A DNA stretch of 64,000 nt from Bradyrhizobium sp. PSBB068 (GTDB taxonomy: Bacteria > Pseudomonadota > Alphaproteobacteria > Rhizobiales > Xanthobacteraceae): NCBI GenBank assembly GCA_016839165.1, contig CP069300.1, positions 5,084,001-5,148,000 of the forward strand. Reading direction: 5' to 3'. Position 1 is the first letter of the stretch. Each line of letters begins with the position of its first letter. Positions 44,766 through 53,123 of this stretch are shown here, in pieces. The notes below the pieces were generated by a model. That model was not told where the DNA came from. It saw only the letters and a program-made list of their open reading frames with translations, and did not search any database. The translations under genes were made by a program, and so were the position numbers.

Positions 44766-44822
44766 CTATCGGCGATGCCGACGTGTCGCAACACGCCGAC
44801 GCGCAGCCTTGGTGACCCGCAT
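44766..44822 (-). CDS. Possible 18-residue basic leader peptide or remnant upstream of livG
   Basis: ATG 44822 is preceded by a strong GGGAGGG Shine-Dalgarno at about six bases and opens an 18-codon frame, MRVTKAARRRVATRRHRR, ending in TAG 44766-44768, 33 bases before livG. A ribosome site of this strength is normal before a binding-protein gene, which this operon lacks. It could be a tiny leader peptide or the scar of a lost gene. The rest of 44823-45063 shows no gene. Confidence 0.3.
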   Translation of the reverse strand: MRVTKAARRRVATRRHRR

Positions 44823-45063
44823 GAATCCCTCCCGGAGATTGTGCACTGCATTTTTTGTTGTCTTGCCGCCCTATCACAGGGGGAGCGGCGGATGATGTCA
44901 AGCGCGATGGCTGCGGACGTACGGCGCCAGGTGCTTACGTACAGAGCCGCATCCACCTTGCCCTCCCGGGCAAGCACGCGCGATCCGCTGTCGGGATGGC
45001 GGACTTCCGTTCAATAATGCCGTGGAGGTCGAGATGATCGTTGAAGCGGCCGAGTGATCACCA

Positions 45064-45777
45064 TTACTCCGACAATTGCGTCTCGATGAACGCGGTGACG
45101 AAGCGCGGCATTGCCGCGGTGAGATCGGCGCGGCTGCGCACCAGATGGATGCCGACAAGCTCGGGATTTTCCTGGCGTGCGAGGTTGGACTCGATCTTTG
45201 TCCGCAGCGCGTCAGCAGGCATGTCGACGCGCAGAATCCGCATCATCGCGAGCGCAACCCCGGTGTAGATGCAGTGCCAGTCGGCGTCGCCGCGGCAATC
45301 CGACGGCTTGAGCCCGGTCTCCTCCTCGAGCTCGCGCATCACGCTGCCGGCGATATCCACCGTCTCGCCCCTGATGTCGTCGAGATCGGGCGTACCGGAG
45401 GGAAAATAGATCCGTCCGGCATTCGCAGTCCGCTCGCCCATCACCCCGCACACGAAGGCGCCGTCGCTCGAGAGCAGCGCGCCCATGCCGAAGCCGTTGA
45501 AGACCTCCTTGTCCGGAAAGCCCCAATCACGCCAGGCGAGGAAGCTTGCGAAGTCGGTCTCGAAATAGCTCGCGCTGAGCCGCTCACCGGCAAACACCGG
45601 ATCGCGCCCGAGCAGGACGCGGCCGTTCCACAGGTTCGGGTTCAGCCGCTGCTGCTCGGCGAAATGCGTGTCGATCTCGGCGCGCCGCTGGTCCGCGAAC
45701 GGCCAGGGACGCCGCTGCAGCGCGAGGTCCAGCGCGGTGACGCGGCAAATCAGCGGAGACTGCATGTCGCTCACCAC
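45064..45777 (-). CDS. NUDIX hydrolase domain protein
   Basis: A 237-residue protein. The C-terminal half of the Nudix box is intact (RELEEETGL), preceded by GETVDIAGSVM; the usual first Gly and Glu of the box are not at their standard spacing. Around it are SGTPDLDDIRG and IYTGVALAMMRIL. Such proteins cleave nucleoside diphosphates linked to another moiety; the substrate is unknown. ATG 45765 is a possible start. It lies 31 bases after... the NMT1 gene stop at 45808 on the same strand, so the two may be co-transcribed. Confidence 0.78.
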   Translation of the reverse strand: MVSDMQSPLICRVTALDLALQRRPWPFADQRRAEIDTHFAEQQRLNPNLWNGRVLLGRDPVFAGERLSASYFETDFASFLAWRDWGFPDKEVFNGFGMGALLSSDGAFVCGVMGERTANAGRIYFPSGTPDLDDIRGETVDIAGSVMRELEEETGLKPSDCRGDADWHCIYTGVALAMMRILRVDMPADALRTKIESNLARQENPELVGIHLVRSRADLTAAMPRFVTAFIETQLSE

Positions 45778-45807
45778 GCACTCATTCCGGCATGATCTTC
45801 GTGCAAA

Positions 45808-46833
45808 TTACTTCGCGCTTCCGGTCGTCTTCTTCACCTGATCGACGAACCTGTTGGTGTAGGTCTTGGTGACGTCGATGCCGGCCTTCGCGACCTCGGG
45901 CGAGCCCTCGCTGAACACCGCGAGAACGGCTTCGGCGCCCTTCGGGTCCATCTTGCCGGTTTCCGAGTACATCGGGATCGTGTTCTTCAGCGCGGCCAGA
46001 TATTGCTCCTTGTTCTTGCCGACGAGGTCTTCCGGCATCTTGGCCATGATGTCTTCGGCGGAATGCGAGTGGATCCAGCCGAGCGTCGCCATGATCGCAT
46101 TGGTCAACGCCTGCACTTCCTTCTCATGGCCGTTGACCCAGGCGGTGGTCGAATAGAGCGCGCCGCCCGGATACTCGCCGCCGAACACCGCAAGCGTGTC
46201 GTGCTGGGTGCGGGTGTCGCTGAGGATCTTGAGGTCCTTGTAGCTGCCTTGCAGCACCGTGACGGAGGGATCGAGCATCACGGCGGCGTCGATCTGGCCC
46301 TGCTCCATCGCGGCCACCGCGGTGGCGCCGAGGCCGACGCCGATCACGGCGGTGCCGGCCGGATCGAGGCCGTTCTTCTTCAACAGATATTTCAGGAAGA
46401 AGTCGGTCGAGGAGCCCGGCGCGCTGACGCCGACCTTCTTGCCGACGAGATCCTTAACCGAGCTGATCTCGCCGGTGTGCTTCGGTGACACGACCAGCAC
46501 GAGGCCGGGATAGCGGTCATAGACCACGAAGGCCTGCATCTCCTGCTTCTTGGCGGCAATATTGACGCAATGGTCGAAATAGCCGGAGACGACGTCGGCG
46601 CTGCCGCCGAGCACGGCCTTCAGCGCGTCCGAGCCACCCTTGAGGTCGACCAGTTCGACCGCAAGCCCGGCCTTGTCATATTCGCCAAGCTGCTTGGCCA
46701 GCACGGTGGGCAGGTAGCACAGGCAGGCGCCGCCCCCGACCGCGATGGTGATCTTGCTTTGCGCCGCGGCAAGGCCCGTGGACAGGGTCAGCGCCAGCAG
46801 CGTTCCGGCAAGTGTGCCAAGCAGTTTCTTCAT
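45808..46833 (-). CDS. NMT1/SsuA-type ABC substrate-binding protein
   Basis: A 341-residue periplasmic protein with a Sec signal (residues 1-24, cleavage near LAAAQS). The family pattern is seen in ITIAVGGGACLCYLPTVLAKQLGEY, LKGGSDALKAVLGGSADVV, VGVSAPGSSTDFFLKYLL and VAAMEQGQIDAAVMLDPS. Members bind nitrate, sulfonates, thiamine precursors or aromatic compounds. GGAGG stands five bases before ATG 46833. Permease and ATPase genes of the matching class are 5.5 kb away at 52338-53938. Ligand unknown. Confidence 0.88.
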   Translation of the reverse strand: MKKLLGTLAGTLLALTLSTGLAAAQSKITIAVGGGACLCYLPTVLAKQLGEYDKAGLAVELVDLKGGSDALKAVLGGSADVVSGYFDHCVNIAAKKQEMQAFVVYDRYPGLVLVVSPKHTGEISSVKDLVGKKVGVSAPGSSTDFFLKYLLKKNGLDPAGTAVIGVGLGATAVAAMEQGQIDAAVMLDPSVTVLQGSYKDLKILSDTRTQHDTLAVFGGEYPGGALYSTTAWVNGHEKEVQALTNAIMATLGWIHSHSAEDIMAKMPEDLVGKNKEQYLAALKNTIPMYSETGKMDPKGAEAVLAVFSEGSPEVAKAGIDVTKTYTNRFVDQVKKTTGSAK

Positions 46834-46989
46834 GACGTCCTCCGTTCGATTGGCCGGCAAGATAGAGGAGCAGGCGCGCCTTGAGAAGGCGACTTTCCAG
46901 GTGCTGGCCAAGCCTGTGGCCACGGCATAGCATCGCGAAATACAGGAGAACACCAAGAATACTTCAAGGAAACACCAAGGGAGGCCTTC

Positions 46990-47439
46990 ATGAATCGCAT
47001 TGCAACCGCGCTGTCGCTCGCCACCGCCTTCGCCGCCGGCTGTGGCGTCATCCATCTGCTGCGGCCGGCGCTCGCGGCCGAGAGCATCACCGCGCAAATC
47101 ATCCACACCGGCGAGATGGAGGGCGACAAGCTCGGCGACGCCAACAAGACGGGCTTCCGCTCCAGGACGTTCGTTTCCGCCGACGGCGCCACCGTCTCGA
47201 TCCAGGACGGCAATGTGCCGAAGCACATGCATCCCAACACCAACGAGATGCAGTTCATCCTCGAGGGCACCGGCACGGTCTGGCTCGGCGACAAGGAAGT
47301 GCCGGTGAAGCCGGGCGACCTGATCGTGATCCCGAAAGGCACCCCGCATGGCGGCACCAAGCCGAACGGCCGCCCGTTCAAGGCGATCGCGATCAAGACG
47401 CCGCCGCAGGCGCCTGACGATACCAAGCTGCTGGATTGA
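46990..47439 (+). CDS. Exported cupin-domain protein
   Basis: A 149-residue protein with an N-terminal signal (residues 1-29, cleavage near ALAAES). The cupin barrel has motif 1 PKHMHPNTNEMQFILEGTG, with two His and a Glu as metal ligands, and motif 2 KPGDLIVIPKGTPHGG. It would be a small periplasmic metal-binding cupin; catalysis is unknown. It is divergent from the NMT1 gene (156 bases between them). Confidence 0.85.
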   Translation: MNRIATALSLATAFAAGCGVIHLLRPALAAESITAQIIHTGEMEGDKLGDANKTGFRSRTFVSADGATVSIQDGNVPKHMHPNTNEMQFILEGTGTVWLGDKEVPVKPGDLIVIPKGTPHGGTKPNGRPFKAIAIKTPPQAPDDTKLLD

Positions 47440-47499
47440 GAACGGCGGTCTTTCTACCGTCATTGCGAGGAACGGATTTCCTGCCGAACTTGTGACCGT

Positions 47500-47625
47500 C
47501 ACCCTGAGGAGACCGCGGAGCGGCCGTCTCGAAGGGTCGACGGCCCGACTGTGGGCCGTCCATCCTTCGAGACGCGCGTTCCGCGCTCCTCCAGCGACAA
47601 AGGCGAAGCCTTTGCGCGGGGATGA
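47500..47625. repeat. GC-rich inverted-repeat element between cupin and Fe-S genes
   Basis: The block holds GGAGACCGCGGAGCGGCCGTCTCGAAGGGTCGACGGCCC-type sequence mirrored by GGGCCGTCCATCCTTCGAGACG, that is CGTCTCGAAGG against CCTTCGAGACG. Nothing coding is seen in 47440-47756. It resembles dispersed extragenic elements of related genomes but has no second copy here. Confidence 0.45.
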
Positions 47626-47756
47626 CGTAGCTCACTTCGTTGGCGGTGCATGAGCGTCATCCGGGCTCTTGCAAATCTCGTCGCTTTCAGGATGCAGTTC
47701 CATTGCATGACGATCGACAGATAATTCACTTGCCTCGCCTCTCGCCACTCCATAAT

Positions 47757-47770
47757 ATGACGATTGTCAT
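47757..47770. promoter_or_regulatory. Operator-like palindrome before the Fe-S/SCP2 gene
   Basis: ATGAC-GATT-GTCAT is a perfect five-base inverted repeat ending 18 bases before the preferred start of the Fe-S gene. Its place, overlapping the likely promoter or leader, fits a repressor site of the TetR or similar type. No regulator gene is adjacent. Confidence 0.35.
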
Positions 47771-47788
47771 TTCATGGAGATCAGGACC

Positions 47789-49114
47789 ATGAGCCTGGAT
47801 GATCACCCCACGGTCAGGGCCGTGCGTGCGCGCAGCAGCCAACCGGTCTACGACGCCCCGGTGTCTTCGGACCTGCTCAAGCGGATCGCGCGGGAATGCG
47901 GCGCCGACGATGTCGGCATCATCGAGTTCGACCGCGCTGCGATCGCGCCGCAGCGCGACTTCATCCGCAAGGTCTATGGCCGGACGCGTTCCCTGCTCGC
48001 GATCGCCTGCCACATGAACCGCGAGCCGGTGCGCTCGCCGTCGCGTTCGGTCGCCAACGAGGAATTCCACTCGACCTACGATCACGTCAACGAGACCGCC
48101 CGCGCCATCGTTCGCGCGCTCGACGAGCACGGTATCCCGGCCTGCAATTCAGTCGCCGCTTTCCCGATGGAGATGGACCTGCCGAGGATCATGATGGTCC
48201 AGCACAAGCCGATCGCGGTCGAAGCCGGGCTCGGCCGGATGGGAATCCATCGCAGCGTGATTCACCCGAAATTCGGCAGCTTCGTGCTGCTCGGCACCGT
48301 GCTGCTCGGCTGCGAGGTCGACGCCTACGACCAGCAAATCGACTACAATCCGTGCCTGGAATGCAAACTGTGCGTCGCCGCCTGTCCGGTCGGCGCCATC
48401 AAGCCGGACGGCGGCTTCGATTTCCTGTCCTGCCACACCCACAATTATCACGACTTCCTCGGCAACTTCACGCAGTGGGTCGAGAAGGTCGCGGACGCAA
48501 AGGATGCCAGGGATTATCGCGCCCGCGTGCCGCGCACCGAGACGCTCAACATCTGGCAATCGCTGTCGTTCAAGCCGGGCTACAAGGCGGCCTATTGCAT
48601 CTCGGCGTGCCCGGCCGGCGAAGACGTGATCGGCCCCTTCCTCAGCGATCGCGACGCGCATTTTTCCGACGTGGTGCAGCCGCTGATCGACAAGGACGAG
48701 TTCGTCTACGTGATCCCGGATACCGACGCCGAGGACACCGTGACGCGGCGCTTTCCGCACAAGAAGATGCAGCATGTCAGCTCCGGCCGCCATACCGGCA
48801 GCATCCAGGCCTACATCTTCTCGCTGTCGCTCGGATTCCAGCGCGGCCGGGCGCGGGGCCTCGATTTCGTGACGCATCTGCGCTTCACCGGGGCGAGCGC
48901 GCTCGACATGACGGTCGCGATCAAGGGCCGGGATCTGCAGGTGGTGCCGGGACGTCACGTCGGAGAGGCGGCCTTGAGCATCACCGCCGACACCCAGGCA
49001 TGGCTGCGCGTGCAGAACCGCGACCTCGATCTTGCAGAGGCGATCGACGCAGGCCTGGTGAGCCACAGCGATGAAAAGCTGTTCGCGGCCTATATGCGGT
49101 GCTTCCCGCTCTGA
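47789..49114 (+). CDS. Reductive-dehalogenase/QueG-like [4Fe-4S] protein with C-terminal SCP2-like domain
   Basis: A 441-residue protein (446 if ATG 47774 is used; ATG 47789 has GGAG and AGGA upstream). Residues 25-185 resemble the cobalamin-side domain of QueG and reductive dehalogenases (GLGRMGIHRSVIHPKFGSF). A ferredoxin site follows, C189-x2-C192-x2-C195-x3-C199-P, and a second set C215, C270, C274. From about residue 350 the sequence turns into an SCP2 sterol-carrier-like fold (FTGASALDMTVAIKGRDL, LSITADTQAWLRVQ). No signal peptide. This domain pairing suggests a redox enzyme with a lipophilic substrate, but no reaction can be named. Confidence 0.78.
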   Translation: MSLDDHPTVRAVRARSSQPVYDAPVSSDLLKRIARECGADDVGIIEFDRAAIAPQRDFIRKVYGRTRSLLAIACHMNREPVRSPSRSVANEEFHSTYDHVNETARAIVRALDEHGIPACNSVAAFPMEMDLPRIMMVQHKPIAVEAGLGRMGIHRSVIHPKFGSFVLLGTVLLGCEVDAYDQQIDYNPCLECKLCVAACPVGAIKPDGGFDFLSCHTHNYHDFLGNFTQWVEKVADAKDARDYRARVPRTETLNIWQSLSFKPGYKAAYCISACPAGEDVIGPFLSDRDAHFSDVVQPLIDKDEFVYVIPDTDAEDTVTRRFPHKKMQHVSSGRHTGSIQAYIFSLSLGFQRGRARGLDFVTHLRFTGASALDMTVAIKGRDLQVVPGRHVGEAALSITADTQAWLRVQNRDLDLAEAIDAGLVSHSDEKLFAAYMRCFPL

Positions 49115-49120
49115 GCCTGC

Positions 49121-49843
49121 TCACACCAGCAGGCCACCGCCATCCACTGCAAGAACCTGCCCGGTCACGTAGCTGTTCAGCATCACATAGACATAGGTGG
49201 TAGCCGCCTCGTCCGGCGATGCGGCGCGCGGCAGCGGCAGGCCTGCCACATAACCGCGCACCCGCTCCTCCGGCATCTGCCTGACGCGCTCGGTGAGGAT
49301 GAGCCCGGGGCACACCGCATTGACGCGGACCGGCGCGAGATCGACGGCAAGGCCGCGGGCCAGGCTCTCCATCGCGCCCGCAGCCGCGGTCACGAACGGC
49401 ATGCCCTTCTGCGGGCGATGGGCCAGCAGGCCGCCGGTCAGCGTGATCGATCCGTTCGCGGCGATCGCACGGCTGGCGTGCTTGACCGCCGCAAGCGAGC
49501 CCCAGAAGCGGAGGGCGAGAGCTTCCCGCGCAACCGCGAGATCGAGATCGCGCACTGTGCCGAACGCAGGCAGGCCCTGATCGCCCGCCGTGATCGCGAG
49601 GTGATCGAAGCCGCCGACCTGATCGAAGAAGCGCGACACGCCGGCTTCGTCGCGCAGATCGACGGCGCTGCCCGATGTTCCCGGCAGCCGCGCGACCGCC
49701 GCATCGACGTTGGCCTGATTGCTGGAGGCGATCACCACGTCCGCCCCCTGCTGCTGCGCGAGCGCGGCGACGGCAAAGCCGATCCCGGACGATCCCCCGA
49801 TCGCGATCACGCGCTTGCCGGCAAGCGACATTGCGTTGGTCAT
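49121..49843 (-). CDS. SDR-fold protein lacking the catalytic Tyr/Lys
   Basis: A 240-residue short-chain dehydrogenase. The cofactor loop GGSSGIGFA and the structural SITLTGG and VNAVCPG segments are clear. Where classical members have YxxxK this one has VTAAAGAMES, so the catalytic Tyr and Lys are missing. A known subgroup of annotated SDR proteins shares this feature, so it may not be a reductase of the usual kind. ATG 49843 is the start. It is followed 16 bases upstream by the epimerase gene, same strand, and converges on the Fe-S gene. Confidence 0.82.
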   Translation of the reverse strand: MTNAMSLAGKRVIAIGGSSGIGFAVAALAQQQGADVVIASSNQANVDAAVARLPGTSGSAVDLRDEAGVSRFFDQVGGFDHLAITAGDQGLPAFGTVRDLDLAVAREALALRFWGSLAAVKHASRAIAANGSITLTGGLLAHRPQKGMPFVTAAAGAMESLARGLAVDLAPVRVNAVCPGLILTERVRQMPEERVRGYVAGLPLPRAASPDEAATTYVYVMLNSYVTGQVLAVDGGGLLV

Positions 49844-49859
49844 GGTCTCGTCTCCGGCG

Positions 49860-50753
49860 CTACAGCGCAAAATAGGCGGGATGATCCATGTCGGCGAGCA
49901 GCCCGGGCTGCTGCGGCTGCCAGTCGAGCCGCGCACGCGTCCGCGCACTGGAGGCCGGCATGTCGGCGCCGGTAAACCGGCCGAGGAAACCGAAATGCTC
50001 CAGTGCCTCCTCCGGCGACTTCGACACCAGCGGAATGTCCAGGCGCCGCGCGATCACCTCGGCGATCGCCTTGAACGGCACGCCCTCGTCGGCGATGGCA
50101 TGGAAGGGACCGCCTTCGACGCCGCGCTCGAGCGCGAGACGATAGAGCCGGGCCGCATCGAGGCGATGCACGCCCGGCCAGCGATTGAGCCCTTCGCCGA
50201 CATAGGCCGAGACGCCCTTGTCGCGCGCAATCGCGATGAGGCGCGGCACGAAGCCGTGATCGCCATGGCCATGCACCGACGGCGCCAGCCGGACCACGCC
50301 GGCGCGCACGCCGCGCGCCGCAACCGCGGTCGTGGCCGCTTCGGTCATGCGCGGCAAAGCGGGCGACGGCGGATGCGGCGCGTCCGCCTCGGTGGCGACG
50401 CGGCCCTGCGCCACGGTCGCGACACCAGACGTCGTGATCAGCTGCCGGTTTGATCCCTCAAGCACGGCGCCGAACGTCTCGATCGCACGCCGGTCATCCT
50501 CGGAGTTCTGCGCGAATTTCGAAAAGTCGTGGTTGAAGGCGCAGTGGATCACGGCGTCCGCCTGCGCCGCGCCGCGTTTCAAGCTATCGAGATCTTCCAA
50601 CGTTCCGTAGTGAACCTCGGCACCGGCGGCGGCGAGCGCTTCCGCGCCCTTGTCCGAACGGGTCATGCCGAGCACCTTGTGGCCGGCGGCGATCAGATCA
50701 TTGGTGACGGCCGAGCCGACCCAACCGGTGGCTCCAGTAACGAACACACGCAT
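49860..50753 (-). CDS. NAD(P)-dependent epimerase/dehydratase family protein
   Basis: A 297-residue extended SDR. The N-terminal Rossmann motif is [12 protein letters not shown]; later come [29 protein letters not shown] and [13 protein letters not shown]. The usual YxxxK is not visible at the expected place. ATG 50753 is chosen since GGAG stands seven bases upstream. With the SDR gene it forms a two-gene unit divergent from the XRE regulator, which probably controls it. Confidence 0.85.
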   Translation of the reverse strand: MRVFVTGATGWVGSAVTNDLIAAGHKVLGMTRSDKGAEALAAAGAEVHYGTLEDLDSLKRGAAQADAVIHCAFNHDFSKFAQNSEDDRRAIETFGAVLEGSNRQLITTSGVATVAQGRVATEADAPHPPSPALPRMTEAATTAVAARGVRAGVVRLAPSVHGHGDHGFVPRLIAIARDKGVSAYVGEGLNRWPGVHRLDAARLYRLALERGVEGGPFHAIADEGVPFKAIAEVIARRLDIPLVSKSPEEALEHFGFLGRFTGADMPASSARTRARLDWQPQQPGLLADMDHPAYFAL

Positions 50754-50832
50754 AAGCAATCTCCAGGTTTTGCTGGAGACAGAATTGGGACGCCGCGCTA
50801 TCGTGGTAAAGTAGTGACCTTATCATGGTATA

Positions 50833-51693
50833 ATGGCTAACAGGATGAGCGAACCGCTCGCACACGAGAACCTTCTCGGTGCCTACCTGAAGGACCGTCG
50901 CAGCAAGCTCGATCCTGCGACGTTCGGCTTTCCGCCGGAGCGGCGGCGGACGCCGGGCCTGCGCCGCGAGGAAGTGGCGCAGCGCGCCAACATCAGCGCG
51001 ACCTGGTACACGTGGCTCGAACAGGGCCGCGGCGGCGCGCCGTCGGCCGACGTGCTCGACCGCATCGCGCGTGCGCTGATGCTGACCGATGTCGAGCGCG
51101 AGCATCTGTTCCTGCTCGGCCTCGGCCGGGCCCCCGAGGTGCGCTATCACCGAAGCGAAGGCGTCACGCCGCGGCTGCAACGCGTGCTCGACCTGCTGGA
51201 GCCGCATCCCGCCATCATCAGGACCGCGACATGGGACGTCGTCGCCTGGAACCGGGCGGCGACCGTGATGCTGACCGACTACGGGGCGCTGCCGCCACGC
51301 GAACGCAACGTGCTGCGCTTCATGTTCCTCGATCCGCGCGTCCGCGCCGCGCAACACGATTGGGCCAGCGTGGCGCGCTTCGTCGTCGGTGCGTTCAGGG
51401 TGGACGCGGCACGCGCAGGGGCTGCCGCCGAGGTGCAGCCGTTCGTCGACGAGCTCTGCCGGCTCAGTCCGGAATTCGCGGCGCTGTGGCGCGACAACGA
51501 CGTGCGCGCCCATGGCGAGGCTATCAAGCAGCTCCGGCACCCGATCCTCGGCCCGGTCAGGTTCGAGTATTCGGCATTCGCGGTCGATGGCCGCTCCGAC
51601 CTCAGCATGATCGTCTACAATCCTGTCGACCCCGAGGTGAAAGAGAAGATCCGCGGGCTGATGGAGGCGTCGCCGGCGCACGAACACGCGTGA
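50833..51693 (+). CDS. XRE-family regulator with MmyB-like ligand domain
   Basis: A 286-residue regulator. Residues about 12-85 are a helix-turn-helix of the XRE type (RRRTPGLRREEVAQRANISATWYTWLEQGR region). Residues about 105-270 match the MmyB-like ligand-binding domain (TWDVVAWNRAA, DPRVRAAQHDW, HPILGPVRFEY). Relatives in alphaproteobacteria and actinobacteria often sit divergent from an SDR gene they regulate, as here. The 79-base space contains TGGTAAAG and TGGTATAA blocks near 50805-50835 that could be binding half-sites. Confidence 0.88.
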   Translation: MANRMSEPLAHENLLGAYLKDRRSKLDPATFGFPPERRRTPGLRREEVAQRANISATWYTWLEQGRGGAPSADVLDRIARALMLTDVEREHLFLLGLGRAPEVRYHRSEGVTPRLQRVLDLLEPHPAIIRTATWDVVAWNRAATVMLTDYGALPPRERNVLRFMFLDPRVRAAQHDWASVARFVVGAFRVDAARAGAAAEVQPFVDELCRLSPEFAALWRDNDVRAHGEAIKQLRHPILGPVRFEYSAFAVDGRSDLSMIVYNPVDPEVKEKIRGLMEASPAHEHA

Positions 51694-51819
51694 TCGCCAG
51701 CGCAAGGGACAGGCCCGAACTGGAATACGACTGTCGTTTGAGTCGAACGAATCAGACTGCACGCGCACCGACTGACGCTGCGGACATGGCAAGAGGCCGA
51801 CAAGGCCCCATTTGCCGGA

Positions 51820-52332
51820 ATGTCCGCGGACCCTGCCGTGATGCAGCATCTGCGTCCTCTTCCGACACGAGAGGCAAGCGATGCCTGGGTCGATTTCCAG
51901 ATCGAGCATCAATCGACCCACGGATTCTGCATGTGGGCCACGGAATTGAGCTCCTCCGGAGTGTTCGTCGGCGCAGTCGGGTTGCTGGTCGTCAACTTCC
52001 GGGCTCACTTCACGCCTGCCGTGGAGATTGGCTGGCGCCTGGCTCGTGAATTCTGGGAACAGGGACTCGCCACGGAAGCCGGTCGCAAGGCGCTCGAATT
52101 TGGTTTCCGAGAACTGGCTTTGCCCGAGATTGTCGCGCATGCGAGCGTTCACAACACGCGCTCTCTTCGCGTCATGTCGAAATTGGGGATGTCCCACGAC
52201 GAGGCTGACGATTTCAATCATCCGCGTGTCAGCGAATCCGATCCGCTCCGACGACAGGCGCTCTATCGCCTGGCACGAAACGATTGGCTTATCTCGACAG
52301 GGCCGACGCAGCGGCCCGGCGCGACAAGCTGA
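51820..52332 (+). CDS. GNAT-family N-acetyltransferase with doubtful 5' end
   Basis: From ATG 51820 the frame gives 170 residues with RimJ/RimL-type sequence: EIGWRLAREFWEQGLATEAGRKAL is the acetyl-CoA loop, NTRSLRVMSKLGM the closing part. Yet the conserved N-terminus of such proteins (HAHRLTLRTWQEADKAPFAGM) is readable in the same frame upstream of this ATG, back to about 51757. There is no ATG, GTG or TTG between it and the in-frame TGA at 51739. Either a rare start codon is used, or the 5' end is damaged and the protein starts short. Substrate unknown. Confidence 0.72.
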   Translation: MSADPAVMQHLRPLPTREASDAWVDFQIEHQSTHGFCMWATELSSSGVFVGAVGLLVVNFRAHFTPAVEIGWRLAREFWEQGLATEAGRKALEFGFRELALPEIVAHASVHNTRSLRVMSKLGMSHDEADDFNHPRVSESDPLRRQALYRLARNDWLISTGPTQRPGATS

Positions 52333-52337
52333 AATAT

Positions 52338-53123
52338 CTAGTCCCGCGCCGCCGCCGTCGGGCGCCACACCAAGAGCCGCTTCTCGACCGCGGTCACCGC
52401 CATGTCGATCAGGATCACGAAAGCCGACAGCACGAACATGCCGGCGAACACGCCGGCGACGTCGAACACGCCTTCGGCCTGCTGGATCAGATAGCCGAGG
52501 CCGGCGGCGGAGCCGAGATATTCGCCGACCACCGCGCCGACCACGGCAAAGCCGACCGAGGTGTGCAGCGAGGAGAACATCCATGACAATGCCGACGGCC
52601 AATAGACGTGGCGCATCAGCTGCCGCTCGTTCATGCCGAGCATGCGGCCATTGTCGAGCACCGTGGCCGGCACTTCCTTGACGCCTTGATAGACGTTGAA
52701 GAACACGATGAAGAACACCAGGGTCACGCCGAGCGCGACCTTGGACCAGACGCCGAGCCCGAACCACAGCGCGAAGATCGGCGCCAGCACCACGCGCGGC
52801 AGTGCGTTGACCATCTTCACATAGGGATCGAACACGGCGGCGACGCGCGGCTGCCGCGCGAACCAGAAGCCGACCAGGATGCCGCCGGCCGAGCCGATCA
52901 CGAAGGCAAGGATGGATTCCCACAGCGTGATCGCAAGGTGCTTCCAGATCACTCCGGTCGAGAACCACTTCACAATCTGGCTGAAGACGTCGACCGGGTT
53001 GGAGAAGAAGAACGACGGCAGCAGCACCTTGCCGAACACCGGCACGGTGGCGAAGACCTGCCACAGCGCCAGCGTGACGACCGCAACCAGGACCTGCAGC
53101 GCCAGCAACGTGATGCGCGACAT
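52338..53123 (-). CDS. SsuC/TauC-type ABC transporter permease
   Basis: A 261-residue inner-membrane permease with about six helices. The cytoplasmic loop that meets the ATPase is visible around TVLDNGRMLGMNERQLMRHVYWPSA, and VGAVVGEYLGSAAGLGYLI is typical of the nitrate/sulfonate/taurine class. The ATG overlaps the end of the ATPase gene as ATGA. No binding-protein gene is adjacent. Confidence 0.9.
   Translation of the reverse strand: MSRITLLALQVLVAVVTLALWQVFATVPVFGKVLLPSFFFSNPVDVFSQIVKWFSTGVIWKHLAITLWESILAFVIGSAGGILVGFWFARQPRVAAVFDPYVKMVNALPRVVLAPIFALWFGLGVWSKVALGVTLVFFIVFFNVYQGVKEVPATVLDNGRMLGMNERQLMRHVYWPSALSWMFSSLHTSVGFAVVGAVVGEYLGSAAGLGYLIQQAEGVFDVAGVFAGMFVLSAFVILIDMAVTAVEKRLLVWRPTAAARD

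Noticed and set aside
44110..44977. Plus-strand frames opposite livG
   Set aside because: livG has intact Walker motifs on the minus strand; the plus frames are shadows.
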